Shown here: one piece after another, positions 17,855 to 26,329 of the stretch
How positions within the stretch are numbered: position 1 is the stretch's first letter
Layout: every line of letters begins with the position of its first letter
Assembly: GCF_001685025.1 (NCBI RefSeq)
Contig: NZ_MAYU01000023.1
Location: 389,660-453,659 of the forward strand
Direction: 5' to 3'
Origin: Bacillus sp. FJAT-27225
GTDB lineage: Bacteria > Bacillota > Bacilli > Bacillales > Cytobacillaceae
DNA: 64,000 nucleotides
The notes under the pieces: model-generated
What the model was told of the DNA's origin: nothing
Database searches by the model: none
Seen by the model: only the letters and a program-made list of their open reading frames with translations
Position numbers and translations under genes: made by a program

Positions 17855-19025
17855 ATATTGGCTTAGAATACCGGTGGAAAATCAGCAAGCTGCATGCGCA
17901 AACAAATGCGACAAAGCCATACCCTCCGAAAATATCATATTTCCCCGCAAAAAAGCCAAAGCCCAAGCCTGTTAACATGCGGCTTGCATTAAGCCCGAGC
18001 GACTGGAAAGAGTCAAAGGTTGCCCTCATTTCTGAATCAATCCGGTGATGTAAAAATCCAGTCACAATTGGATTGACAATTCCAGATGCGAGACAGACAA
18101 GGTAGAGAGCAGCCAGGCCGGTTGGCCCTTTAACGGATGCCAGGTACAAAAAGCCACCGGTGAAAATAATTAACACGGCTGTTAATAGTTTGGCCGGTGT
18201 ATATTTTCTGATTAACCAATGAGCAAGGAGGCTTCCTGGCAATGATAGCACCATAATCCCGGCAGAAAATACTCCAAAATACAATACTGGTATTGAAAGG
18301 CGGTCCAGATAAAGCTGCCAAAACTCGTAAATGTAATTGATTGCAGCCCCTGTTGCCATCCCCGAAAGCAGGATTGCACAGACTTCAGGACTCGATTTTA
18401 AAAAATGGATTGGGCCAGTCAAATATTCTTTTATAGGCAGGTTTTGCTTTTTTTCACCAGATCTAGTAGAGGCGGGTTCAGACAAGCTAATTGCAATCAA
18501 GACACAAAAGGCACTTGCTGCAAATGACAGCCAATAATTCAATTCGAAACCGAACTTATTCGCGAGAAGGCTTCCTGATAATGCTGCAAGAATCGCTGCA
18601 AAAAAACCGACAGCATCCAGGTAGCCAAGATGTTTTTCGAATCGGTCCTCAAGGTTTACTGTTTTTAAAGAATCATACATCAAGGCGTTGGCAGCACCGC
18701 TAAAGGCTGACATTGATACTCCCGCAAGAAATACAGAGGCAGCAAAATGCCAGAACTCACTCGAAAATAACAAAATTAAAAATTCAAATGCCCCAACTGC
18801 CGCGCTTATCAGGATCAGTTTTTTTCTGCCCCATTTGTCGGCAAGGATACCAGAAGGAACCTCTAATAAAACAATCGTAACTGCATAAAAAATTTCTGTG
18901 TAGATGACCATAAGAACAGTCATTCCGCGCTCTTCCCAGAACAGCCTTTCAATGACATAGGCCGGAATAAGGCTGTGGAAGAAGCTATACGCATAAAGAA
19001 TTCGGATATTAAGCAGCTGATGCAT
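17853..19025 (-). CDS. MFS transporter
   Basis: About 390 residues with 12 predicted membrane helices. The motif GILADKWGRKK between helices 2 and 3 is the major-facilitator signature. ATG 19025 (second methionine of the open frame) follows AAGGAG at good distance; ATG 19043 has no such site and sits in an inverted repeat region. The group is often annotated as sugar or drug transporters; no specificity is visible. It is monocistronic and not next to related enzymes. Confidence 0.82.
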   Translation of the reverse strand: MHQLLNIRILYAYSFFHSLIPAYVIERLFWEERGMTVLMVIYTEIFYAVTIVLLEVPSGILADKWGRKKLILISAAVGAFEFLILLFSSEFWHFAASVFLAGVSMSAFSGAANALMYDSLKTVNLEDRFEKHLGYLDAVGFFAAILAALSGSLLANKFGFELNYWLSFAASAFCVLIAISLSEPASTRSGEKKQNLPIKEYLTGPIHFLKSSPEVCAILLSGMATGAAINYIYEFWQLYLDRLSIPVLYFGVFSAGIMVLSLPGSLLAHWLIRKYTPAKLLTAVLIIFTGGFLYLASVKGPTGLAALYLVCLASGIVNPIVTGFLHHRIDSEMRATFDSFQSLGLNASRMLTGLGFGFFAGKYDIFGGYGFVAFVCACSLLIFHRYSKPI

Positions 19026-19046
19026 TTCCCATTCTCCTTTCATTTA

Positions 19047-19062
19047 AAAGGTTCAAACCTTT
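19047..19062. promoter_or_regulatory. Inverted repeat upstream of the MFS gene
   Basis: Perfect AAAGGTT-CA-AACCTTT, 22 bp upstream of the chosen start. Position and symmetry suggest an operator or a short RNA hairpin near the transcript start. Confidence 0.35.
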
Positions 19063-19207
19063 CAAACGAGGAGGAGGACGGGGACAATCAGGTTAACAAG
19101 GAGGCCTTGGCAATTTCATAAAGAGCAGCTCCTTTCGACCGGTATTATTAAAATCTATGATTGTAGTTTTAGTATATTGCATCGGCTGCGAGGGAACAAT
19201 TTTTACC

Positions 19208-19247
19208 AATGAAAAAGCCTGCCGGGACTCCGACAGGCATTTTCATT
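19208..19247 (-). terminator. Likely pepF terminator, beyond the dispersed repeat
   Basis: On the minus strand GCCTGTCGG-AGTC-CCGGCAGGC followed by TTTTTC. It is about 270 bp after the pepF stop with the repeat at 19309-19514 between, so that repeat would lie in the pepF 3' untranslated RNA. The rest of 19063-19207 holds nothing clear. Confidence 0.7.
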
Positions 19248-19308
19248 GTGTTTTAGGAAATTATAGATTTCGCGGTTAGAGATAACTCTTTTATCTAGTT
19301 TATCGACG

Positions 19309-19514
19309 TCTAGCTCCAGCCCCTACGCGTGCGCAAACTTCAGGGCTCCTCCCTACGATAAGTCATCATCGAATCGCTACCGCTCTTCGTGATTCCTTTA
19401 TCTCAGTCGAAGCCCTTCCAGTTTGTACGGCGATGACCACTAAGGAAAGCTTCTCAGAATAATCATCGCAGAGACAGGCGCCTTTTGCCTGTCACGAAGG
19501 TGCTTGCGCTTTTG
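19309..19514 (+). repeat. Dispersed repeat, copy 1
   Basis: About 206 bp. It starts TCTAGCTCCAGC and ends GGTGCTTGCGCTTTTG, directly at the 3' end of pepF. It matches 39650-39796 closely over the core (CTACGATAAGTCATCATCGA, CGCTCTTCGTGATTCCTTTA, CCAGTTTGTACGGCGATGAC). An insert near the right end, GACAGGCGCCTTTTGCCTGTC, is itself a hairpin. Confidence 0.88.
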
Positions 19515-19516
19515 TT

Positions 19517-21328
19517 TTATTCGTATGATTTTTCCAGCTCGTCAATCAGCGACCCTACATAAGCGACCGCAGCCTTGATTGGCTCCGGAGTCGACATGTC
19601 AACACCTGCATGTTTCATAAGCTCAAGCGGAGTCTTGGTTCCACCCGCGCGGAGTACTTCAAGCCATCTGTCTACAGCAGGCTGTCCCTCTTCTTTAATC
19701 AGGTTGGCAACTGCGGTTGATGCGGTCAGTCCCGCCGAATAAGTGTATGGATAAAGACCCATATAATAATGAGGCTGTCGCATCCATGTCAGGCTCGCCC
19801 CTTCATCAAGGACAACGCTGTCACCCCAGAATTCAGACAGTACTTGCCCTTTCATTTCACTGAAAGTCTTGGCTGTCAGTGCCCCGCCTTTTTCTGCCGA
19901 AGCGTATACCCGGCGCTGGAATTCCCCTTCGAGGAGATGTGTAACAAAATTATGGTAGTACGTACTTAATAGCTGCAAAATGACCCAGCGGCGCATTTGC
20001 TTGTCGTCAGTCCCATCCATCAGATGCTGTGCAAGCAACAATTCATTCATTGTAGATGGCGCTTCAATAAAGTACATCGATGGCCGGGTATTCATAATAC
20101 GCTGCTCTTTATTGGCTAAATAGAAATGCCCGGCATGCCCGAATTCATGTGCGAGAGTGAAAGCACCGCGCATATTATCCTGCCAGGTAATCAGGATATA
20201 AGGATGGGCTCCATAAGGGCTTGAACAGAAGGCACCAGTCGATTTTCCGATATTGTCTGCCCGGTCGACCCATCTCTCGTCAAAGCCCTTTTGAATCATT
20301 TCCGTATATTCAGTCCCCATAATCTTGAGAGATTCAATAATGACATCTCTCGCCTCTTCATATGAAGTTTCTGGGTTGAAGTTTGAGTCGAATGGCGCCT
20401 TCAAATCAGAAAAGCGAAGTTCGTCGAGGCCAAGCACTTTCTTTTTCAAAGTGGCGTAACGGCGCATATGCGGAGCCAGCTCGTTGAAAATGATGTCCAG
20501 CTGGTTATTATACATATCGAGTGTCACTTGCTGTGGCTCAAGCAGCATTTCAGTTACAGAGTTATATTTTCTCAGTTTTGCTGTTGCCACCTGTTTCTTC
20601 ACTTCGGTTGAATAGGTACCGGCAATTGTATTTTTGTATTGTTTAAGCGTTGCGACAAACGAATCGTACGCTTTCCGGCGAACCTCTGTATCCGCAGAGA
20701 ATTCATACCTGTTTTCGAAGAGGGCAAAAGAAACCGGCAATTCATTCCCTTGTTCATCTTGGATTGAAGAAAACTCCATGTCGGCCAGCTTGCTTAAATT
20801 ATAGATGGTGTATGGGGCACTATGGACCTCGCCAAGCGCTGCCAGTACCTCCTCAGTTTCGGGAGAAAGACGGTGGCTCTTTGTTTCGAGAAGTTCATAA
20901 AGGTTTTTTCGGAACGGCTCGAGCCTCGGTTCCTTGGATATGTATTCTTCCAACGTCCCTTCAGGAAGGGAGAGGATTTCGGAATCTATGAATGAGAGGG
21001 CGGCGCTTGCCTGAGTACGGAGCGCAGCAGCTTTTCCGGAATTTGCCTGGTTCACAGGATCTGTCCCATCAGCTGACTGTTTCAGGCTTGCGTACGTCAT
21101 GAGCTTAATTAATTTCATTGACAACTGTTCCTGTGCTTCAAGGCAGTCGGCCAGGACGGACTCACTATTTAATTGGCCTTTAAATCTTGCAAAGGCTGGA
21201 AGAGACTCCCCTGTTCTAATTAACTCATCTTCCCATGCCTGATCATCAGCAAAAAGGCTGCTAAGATCCCAGGTTGCTTCTTCAGGTACTTCAGAGCGGA
21301 CAAGCCGCTTTTCAATTACTTTCTCCAT
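19517..21328 (-). CDS. pepF: Oligoendopeptidase F (M3 family)
   Basis: 603 residues. The zinc-binding motif HEFGH is at 394-398 within TLAHEFGHAGHF, and the N-terminal domain begins with the family pattern VPEEATWDLSSLF. The cytoplasmic metallopeptidase cuts peptides of about 7-17 residues; B. subtilis PepF (YjbG) has been linked to degradation of sporulation-related signal peptides when overproduced. Start ATG 21328 follows TAGGAGG. Monocistronic; its 3' end abuts a dispersed repeat. Confidence 0.93.
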   Translation of the reverse strand: MEKVIEKRLVRSEVPEEATWDLSSLFADDQAWEDELIRTGESLPAFARFKGQLNSESVLADCLEAQEQLSMKLIKLMTYASLKQSADGTDPVNQANSGKAAALRTQASAALSFIDSEILSLPEGTLEEYISKEPRLEPFRKNLYELLETKSHRLSPETEEVLAALGEVHSAPYTIYNLSKLADMEFSSIQDEQGNELPVSFALFENRYEFSADTEVRRKAYDSFVATLKQYKNTIAGTYSTEVKKQVATAKLRKYNSVTEMLLEPQQVTLDMYNNQLDIIFNELAPHMRRYATLKKKVLGLDELRFSDLKAPFDSNFNPETSYEEARDVIIESLKIMGTEYTEMIQKGFDERWVDRADNIGKSTGAFCSSPYGAHPYILITWQDNMRGAFTLAHEFGHAGHFYLANKEQRIMNTRPSMYFIEAPSTMNELLLAQHLMDGTDDKQMRRWVILQLLSTYYHNFVTHLLEGEFQRRVYASAEKGGALTAKTFSEMKGQVLSEFWGDSVVLDEGASLTWMRQPHYYMGLYPYTYSAGLTASTAVANLIKEEGQPAVDRWLEVLRAGGTKTPLELMKHAGVDMSTPEPIKAAVAYVGSLIDELEKSYE

Positions 21329-21500
21329 GGATGTACCTCCTAAAATATTTCGGGATGCTAAGTATTATTCTATAATATTTGAAGATTAAGTCAACTGGGC
21401 AAAGAATAAAAAAATTGCCTATTACTACAAGGCTCTGGTTACAACCGAAGCGATTATGCTTTTTCCTAATTAAAATGTATGCCTATTTTTCTTAATCTAC

Positions 21501-21531
21501 TTGACCTTGACGCAACGTAAAGGTATAGAGT
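21501..21531 (+). promoter_or_regulatory. MerR-type promoter and operator
   Basis: ACCTTGACG-CAA-CGTAAAGGT (21504-21524) is an 8-of-9 inverted repeat lying between -35 TTGACC (21501-21506) and a -10 read as TATAGA (17-bp spacing) or TAGAGT (19-bp spacing). An operator inside an over-long spacer is the MerR/TipA layout; it implies autoactivation by the downstream gene product. Confidence 0.65.
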
Positions 21532-21551
21532 GGAATTTAGGAGGGATTCAG

Positions 21552-22316
21552 ATGGAGTATACAGTCCAAAAGCTTGCCAGCCTTGCTGGCGTAAGTGCCA
21601 GGGCACTTCGGTACTATGATCAAATTGGCATCCTTAAGCCGGCGAGGGTTAATTCATCAGGATACCGAATTTATGGGAAGGCGCAGGTAACCAGACTACA
21701 ACAAATCCTTTTTTACAGAGAGCTGGGTGTCCCGCTTGATCAAATAAAGGAAATCCTAACTGCCCCAAACTTTGATGAGGAAGCGGCACTGAAAGACCAT
21801 CGTGAAAAACTTCTGGAAAAAAGGCGGCAGCTTGACCAGCTGATTGCCAATGTTGAGAAATCCATTGACGCAACGAAAGGGAGATTAACGATGAGCGATA
21901 AAGAGAAGTTCGAAGGTTTTAAGCAAAAAATGATTGATGAAAACGAGAAGAAGTATGGGGAAGAAATCCGGCAAAAATACGGAAATGAAACAGTTGACCA
22001 ATCATATGCAAAAGTAAAAAACATGAGCCCTGAGCAGCATGAGGAGGTAACAAAGCTTGCACTGGAAATCCAGAATACATTAGCAGCAGCTTTTAAAACC
22101 GGAGACCCTGCTGGAGAACTTGCCCAAAAGACTGCAGAACTCCATAAAAAGTGGCTGATGTTTTATTGGGCCAGCTACAGCAAGGAGGCACATGCAGGAC
22201 TTGCGCAAATGTACGTTGATGACGAACGGTTTACGGCTTATTACGATAAGGAACAGCCTGGAACTGCTGAATTCCTGCGGGATGCTATCCATATCTATAC
22301 TGGTTTTAAAAAGTAA
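21552..22316 (+). CDS. MerR regulator with TipAS drug-binding domain, Mta-like
   Basis: 254 residues. Residues 1-70 are a MerR winged helix (YTVQKLASLAGVSARALRYY), followed by a coiled-coil helix rich in E, K and R, then from about residue 115 a TipAS domain (KYGNETVDQSYAKVKNMSPE). Length fits B. subtilis Mta, a global activator of multidrug exporters. ATG 21552 follows GGAGGGATT; upstream frame extension to 21501 would start inside the promoter. No transporter gene is adjacent in the same direction, so it probably acts on itself and remote targets. Confidence 0.9.
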   Translation: MEYTVQKLASLAGVSARALRYYDQIGILKPARVNSSGYRIYGKAQVTRLQQILFYRELGVPLDQIKEILTAPNFDEEAALKDHREKLLEKRRQLDQLIANVEKSIDATKGRLTMSDKEKFEGFKQKMIDENEKKYGEEIRQKYGNETVDQSYAKVKNMSPEQHEEVTKLALEIQNTLAAAFKTGDPAGELAQKTAELHKKWLMFYWASYSKEAHAGLAQMYVDDERFTAYYDKEQPGTAEFLRDAIHIYTGFKK

Positions 22317-22323
22317 CACTCCG

Positions 22324-22351
22324 GCGGCTAAAGAATGCTTTAGCCGCTTTT
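22324..22351 (+). terminator. Terminator of the MerR-TipAS gene
   Basis: Perfect 10-bp stem GCGGCTAAAG-AATG-CTTTAGCCGC followed by TTTT. Confidence 0.88.
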
Positions 22352-22484
22352 CTGTTTTTTCACAAAGAGGAGAAGCCTTATAGACCCAGAAACCTCTAAG
22401 TTACAGGAAAATACATATAAGAAAGGACCTGGAGAATACTAGAAGTAAGTTTACTGTATTGCCACATTTAAAAAGCTAAAGAGG

Positions 22485-22513
22485 TTGACATTGAGAATGA
22501 ATATCATTAACAT
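22485..22513 (+). promoter_or_regulatory. Promoter of yclNOPQ with an embedded Fur box
   Basis: -35 TTGACA (22485-22490), 17-bp spacer, -10 TAACAT (22508-22513). The spacer and -10 hold GAGAATGAATATCATTAAC (22493-22511), which matches 15 of 19 positions of the classical Fur box. Iron-loaded Fur bound here would exclude RNA polymerase. Confidence 0.8.
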
Positions 22514-22583
22514 TAAATTTGTAAGATAATTCACTAACCATAGTGAAAATGAGAAAAACATAGCAAGACTATTTTTTTTGTAA

Positions 22584-22602
22584 ATAAATGATAATCATTC
22601 TC
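22584..22602. promoter_or_regulatory. Second Fur box upstream of yclN
   Basis: ATAAATGATAATCATTCTC matches 15 of 19 positions of the Fur consensus and contains the perfect core AATGATAATCATT. It lies 46-64 bp upstream of the start codon. Confidence 0.8.
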
Positions 22603-22647
22603 TATTAGACAATGAACCTAAAATTATGAAGGCCTGGGGAAAGCTAC

Positions 22648-23598
22648 ATGAAACTCACATATTTAATTGCAGCCTTTATCATCCTTTCTATAACATCCCT
22701 GTTTATCGGGGTCACCGATATTAGCCCGCTCGACTTGTTTACTCTGAACCGCGATCAGGCAGATATCTTGCTTGCAAGCCGGGTGCCCAGATTAATCAGT
22801 ATTATCCTTGCGGGGATTGGGATGAGTATATGCGGATTAATCATGCAGCAGCTGACGCGGAACAAATTCGTTTCCCCAACTACAGCCGGAACAATGGACT
22901 CCGCCAGACTCGGGATTCTTGTTTCATTAATGCTTTTCACATCTGCAAGCCCATTTGTAAAAATGCTAGTCGCTTTTGCATTCGCCCTGGCTGGAACGTT
23001 TATTTTCATGAAGATCCTCGACAGGGTTAAATATAAGGATGCAATCTTTATCCCGTTGGTAGGGTTAATGTTCGGAAACATTATCGGATCAATTACGACG
23101 TTTTTTGCCTATAAAAATGATCTGATCCAAAACATGTCCTCCTGGCTGCAAGGGAACTTCTCGATGATGATTCAGGGAAGATACGAACTTCTATATATAA
23201 GCATTCCTCTTCTGGCAGTCGCGTTCCTGTATGCGAATAAATTCACAATTGCCGGAATGGGCGAAGAATTTGCAACAAATCTCGGCCTGAACCATAGGCA
23301 GATTGTCAACATCGGGCTTAGCATTGTAGCGATGATTACAGCGATTGTTATCCTGACAGTCGGGATGATTCCGTTCCTTGGCTTGATTGTTCCAAACATT
23401 GTAACGATGTACAGGGGTGACCATTTAAAGAATAGCCTTACCCATACAGCTCTAATGGGGGCGGTATTTGTCCTTACCTGCGACATCCTCGGCAGGGTCG
23501 TTATTTACCCTTATGAAATTCCAATCGGCTTAACCGTGGGTGTAATTGGCAGCGGGATATTTCTTTACTTGGTATTGAGGAGAAAGGCATATGAATAA
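22648..23598 (+). CDS. yclN: Petrobactin-type siderophore ABC transporter permease
   Basis: 316 residues, the same length as B. subtilis YclN. FecCD-type permease with about nine membrane helices; SRVPRLISIILAGIGMSICG near the N-terminus and GMIPFLGLIVPNIV near residue 240 are the family's hallmark segments. It pairs with yclO as a heterodimeric channel. Two Fur boxes precede it, so the operon should be induced by iron starvation. Overlaps yclO by 8 bp. Confidence 0.88.
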   Translation: MKLTYLIAAFIILSITSLFIGVTDISPLDLFTLNRDQADILLASRVPRLISIILAGIGMSICGLIMQQLTRNKFVSPTTAGTMDSARLGILVSLMLFTSASPFVKMLVAFAFALAGTFIFMKILDRVKYKDAIFIPLVGLMFGNIIGSITTFFAYKNDLIQNMSSWLQGNFSMMIQGRYELLYISIPLLAVAFLYANKFTIAGMGEEFATNLGLNHRQIVNIGLSIVAMITAIVILTVGMIPFLGLIVPNIVTMYRGDHLKNSLTHTALMGAVFVLTCDILGRVVIYPYEIPIGLTVGVIGSGIFLYLVLRRKAYE

Positions 23599-24535
23599 CA
23601 AAACTAAAATTCTGCTGCTTGGAGCCTTTTCCCTAGTTGCCATCCTCCTGTTTGTCTTCTTCGACCTTGGACCGAATTGGGATTATGCACTGCCAAGACG
23701 ATTTAAAAAAATCCTTGCCATCGCCCTGACTGGCGCGGTTATTGCCATATCAACGGTTATCTTTCAGACGATTACCAATAACCGGATTTTGACGCCGTCC
23801 ATTATCGGCCTCGATTCACTTTATATGCTCATCCAGACAGTCTTGATATTCGGATTCGGCTCGATGAGCGTGATGGTAACGAACAAGAACCTTAACTTCC
23901 TTATTTCTGTAGGATTAATGGTTATCTTTACTGGGATATTATACAGGCTTCTTTTTAAACGGGAAGGGCAAAACATCTATCTGCTCCTTCTTGTCGGGAT
24001 CATCTTCGGAACATTTTTCGGAAGCATTACAACCTTCCTCCAGGTACTGATTGACCCGAATGAATTCCAGATTGTTCAGGATCGGATGTTCGCCAGCTTT
24101 AATAACGTCAATACCGACCTGCTCATCCTGGCTTTTATAACAGTTGTTGTAGTCATGGCTTACTCAGTTAAGTTCATTAAATACCTTGACGTTATGTCAC
24201 TGGGTAAGGAGCATGCCATTAACCTTGGTGTCGACTATGATTATATTGTTAAACGGCTTCTTGTTGTCATTTCCATACTTGTTTCAGTTTCAACCGCACT
24301 CGTAGGACCGATTACATTCCTTGGCCTATTGGTGGCAAACGTAGCCCACGAGTTTTTAAAAACGTTCAAACACAGTGTGCTTCTGACCGGTTCGGTTTTC
24401 ATCAGTATCATTGCCCTTGCCGGGGGCCAGTTCATCGTCGAGCGGGTGTTTACGTTCTCAACGACGTTGAGTGTCATCATCAACTTTATCGGTGGAGTGT
24501 ATTTTATATATCTTTTGCTAAGGGAGAGTAAATAA
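23591..24535 (+). CDS. yclO: Petrobactin-type siderophore ABC transporter permease
   Basis: 314 residues, second FecCD-type permease. GAVIAISTVIFQTITNNRIL and the loop GPITFLGLLVAN are the counterparts of the YclN motifs. The start lies inside the end of yclN and the stop TAA directly touches the ATG of yclP, pointing to coupled translation. Assigned to YclO by order and length within the four-gene set. Confidence 0.88.
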   Translation: MNNKTKILLLGAFSLVAILLFVFFDLGPNWDYALPRRFKKILAIALTGAVIAISTVIFQTITNNRILTPSIIGLDSLYMLIQTVLIFGFGSMSVMVTNKNLNFLISVGLMVIFTGILYRLLFKREGQNIYLLLLVGIIFGTFFGSITTFLQVLIDPNEFQIVQDRMFASFNNVNTDLLILAFITVVVVMAYSVKFIKYLDVMSLGKEHAINLGVDYDYIVKRLLVVISILVSVSTALVGPITFLGLLVANVAHEFLKTFKHSVLLTGSVFISIIALAGGQFIVERVFTFSTTLSVIINFIGGVYFIYLLLRESK

Positions 24536-25294
24536 ATGTTGGATGTTATTTCTGTTTCAAAGGGATACGGTACAAAGAATGTTGTTGACAATGTCTCTGT
24601 AAAAATCCAAAAGGGAAAAATCACTTCCTTCATTGGCCCGAATGGTGCCGGGAAAAGTACTCTTCTATCGATGATTAGCCGCCTAATCACAAAAGACGAA
24701 GGCCAAATTCTGATCGATGGTGTTGATATAAGCAAAAAGAAGAGCACGGAGCTTGCCAAGAAAATTTCAATCCTTAAGCAATCGAACCATATCAATATGA
24801 GACTGACAATTCGTGAGCTTGTCTCTTTTGGGCGATTCCCGTATTCGCAGGGAAGGTTGAATAAACAGGATTGGAAGTTTGTTGATGAAGCAATCAGCTA
24901 TATGGAACTTGAAGATATCCAGGATAAATACCTTGACCAATTGAGCGGTGGGCAAAGGCAGCGTGCTTACATAGCGATGGTACTGGCCCAGGACACAGAA
25001 TACATTCTGCTTGATGAACCATTGAATAATCTTGATATGAAACATTCGGTTCAAATTATGAAGGTTTTGCGCAGACTGTGTGATGAACTGGGTAAAACGG
25101 TTGTAATCGTACTCCATGATATTAACTTTGCATCCTGCTACTCGGATTACATTGTTGCATTAAAAGATGGAAAGGTTGTTCAGGAGGGCCCTACATGTGA
25201 TATTATCTCATGCCCGGTTCTAAACAAGGTTTACGATATGGATTTCCATATTGAAGAAATCAATGGTAATAATATCTGTGTCTTTTTCTCCTAG
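24536..25294 (+). CDS. yclP: Siderophore ABC transporter ATPase
   Basis: 252 residues, equal to B. subtilis YclP. Walker A GPNGAGKST near residue 35, signature LSGGQRQRAYIAMVLAQ near 138, Walker B YILLDEPLNNLD, and the switch histidine in VIVLHDINFA. It energises the YclN-YclO channel in the cytoplasm. No gap to yclO. Confidence 0.92.
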   Translation: MLDVISVSKGYGTKNVVDNVSVKIQKGKITSFIGPNGAGKSTLLSMISRLITKDEGQILIDGVDISKKKSTELAKKISILKQSNHINMRLTIRELVSFGRFPYSQGRLNKQDWKFVDEAISYMELEDIQDKYLDQLSGGQRQRAYIAMVLAQDTEYILLDEPLNNLDMKHSVQIMKVLRRLCDELGKTVVIVLHDINFASCYSDYIVALKDGKVVQEGPTCDIISCPVLNKVYDMDFHIEEINGNNICVFFS

Positions 25295-25324
25295 TAAAAC
25301 TTACTTGACGTTGAGGTGGAAAGT

Positions 25325-26269
25325 ATGAAGAACCTTGTTCTGCCACTGCTTCTCGCTGCTATGATGATAGTTGTTGCAGCCTGTGGAGCGGAAGATTCAA
25401 ATAAAAGTGGAGATTCCTCGAAGAACTCGGAGGAATTGACAATCAAACACCAGCTTGGTGAAACGAATGTAAAGAAAAATCCTGAGACAGTCATTGTTTT
25501 TGATTATGGTGTACTTGACACTCTCGATCAACTCGGCGTAAAGGTAACAGGACTTCCCCAGGAAACGGTTCCTGGTTATCTTGAAAAGTATAAAGGTTCC
25601 GAGTATCAAAATGTCGGCGGCATCAAAGAGCCCGATTTTGAAAAAATAAACGAGCTTGGCCCGGATTTAATTATCATTTCCGGCCGCCAGCAAGATGCGT
25701 ATGAAGAGCTTAGCGAAATTGCACCGACCATTTTTCTGGGGCTTGATACAAGCAAATACCTTGAGTCCTTTAAGGAAAATACGAAAACACTTGGCAAGAT
25801 TTTTGAAAAAGAAGCTGAAGTGGAAGAAAAGCTTGCTGGGATTCAAAAAACAATTGATTCACTGAATGAAAAAGGAAAAGCGACAGGTAAAAATGGTCTT
25901 ATTGTATTGGCAAGTGAAGGGTCATTAAGTGCGTATGGCCCCGGCTCACGTTTTGGAATCATTCATGACAACTTCGGTATTGAACCAGTCGACAAGAATA
26001 TTGAGGTTTCAACACACGGCCAGACCATTTCATTCGAATACATTTTAGAGAAGGATCCGGATTATTTGTTTGTCATTGACCGTGGAGCGGTTGTCCAGGA
26101 AGGCGGTTCTTCTGCAAAACCACTGATTGAAAATGAACTGGTGAAAAAGACAAATGCCTACAAAAACGACAACATTGTTTATCTTAATCCCGATTACTGG
26201 TATATGTCAGGTGGAGGCCTCGTATCAGTAGCCGAGATGGCAAAAGAGATTGAAGAAGGAATCAACTAA
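25325..26269 (+). CDS. yclQ: Petrobactin-type siderophore-binding lipoprotein
   Basis: 314 residues. A signal peptide ends in a lipobox VAAC, so the mature protein is lipid-anchored outside. The FatB/YclQ binding fold is indicated by TVIVFDYGVLDTLDQLG, GPDLIIISGRQ and the terminal helix. ATG 25325 is chosen: GAGGTGG lies before it, and the codon at 25316 overlaps this site. Last gene of yclNOPQ, ended by a terminator; YclQ of B. subtilis binds petrobactin and its precursors. Confidence 0.9.
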   Translation: MKNLVLPLLLAAMMIVVAACGAEDSNKSGDSSKNSEELTIKHQLGETNVKKNPETVIVFDYGVLDTLDQLGVKVTGLPQETVPGYLEKYKGSEYQNVGGIKEPDFEKINELGPDLIIISGRQQDAYEELSEIAPTIFLGLDTSKYLESFKENTKTLGKIFEKEAEVEEKLAGIQKTIDSLNEKGKATGKNGLIVLASEGSLSAYGPGSRFGIIHDNFGIEPVDKNIEVSTHGQTISFEYILEKDPDYLFVIDRGAVVQEGGSSAKPLIENELVKKTNAYKNDNIVYLNPDYWYMSGGGLVSVAEMAKEIEEGIN

Positions 26270-26274
26270 TGGTA

Positions 26275-26313
26275 ATGCCCTCACTCCCGAATCGGAGAGA
26301 GGGCATTTTTTTA
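26275..26313 (+). terminator. Terminator of yclNOPQ
   Basis: ATGCCCTC arm paired with GAGGGCAT plus an inner CTCC/GGAG helix, then seven T. Confidence 0.9.
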
Positions 26314-26329
26314 GATTTGAAAACGGAAC

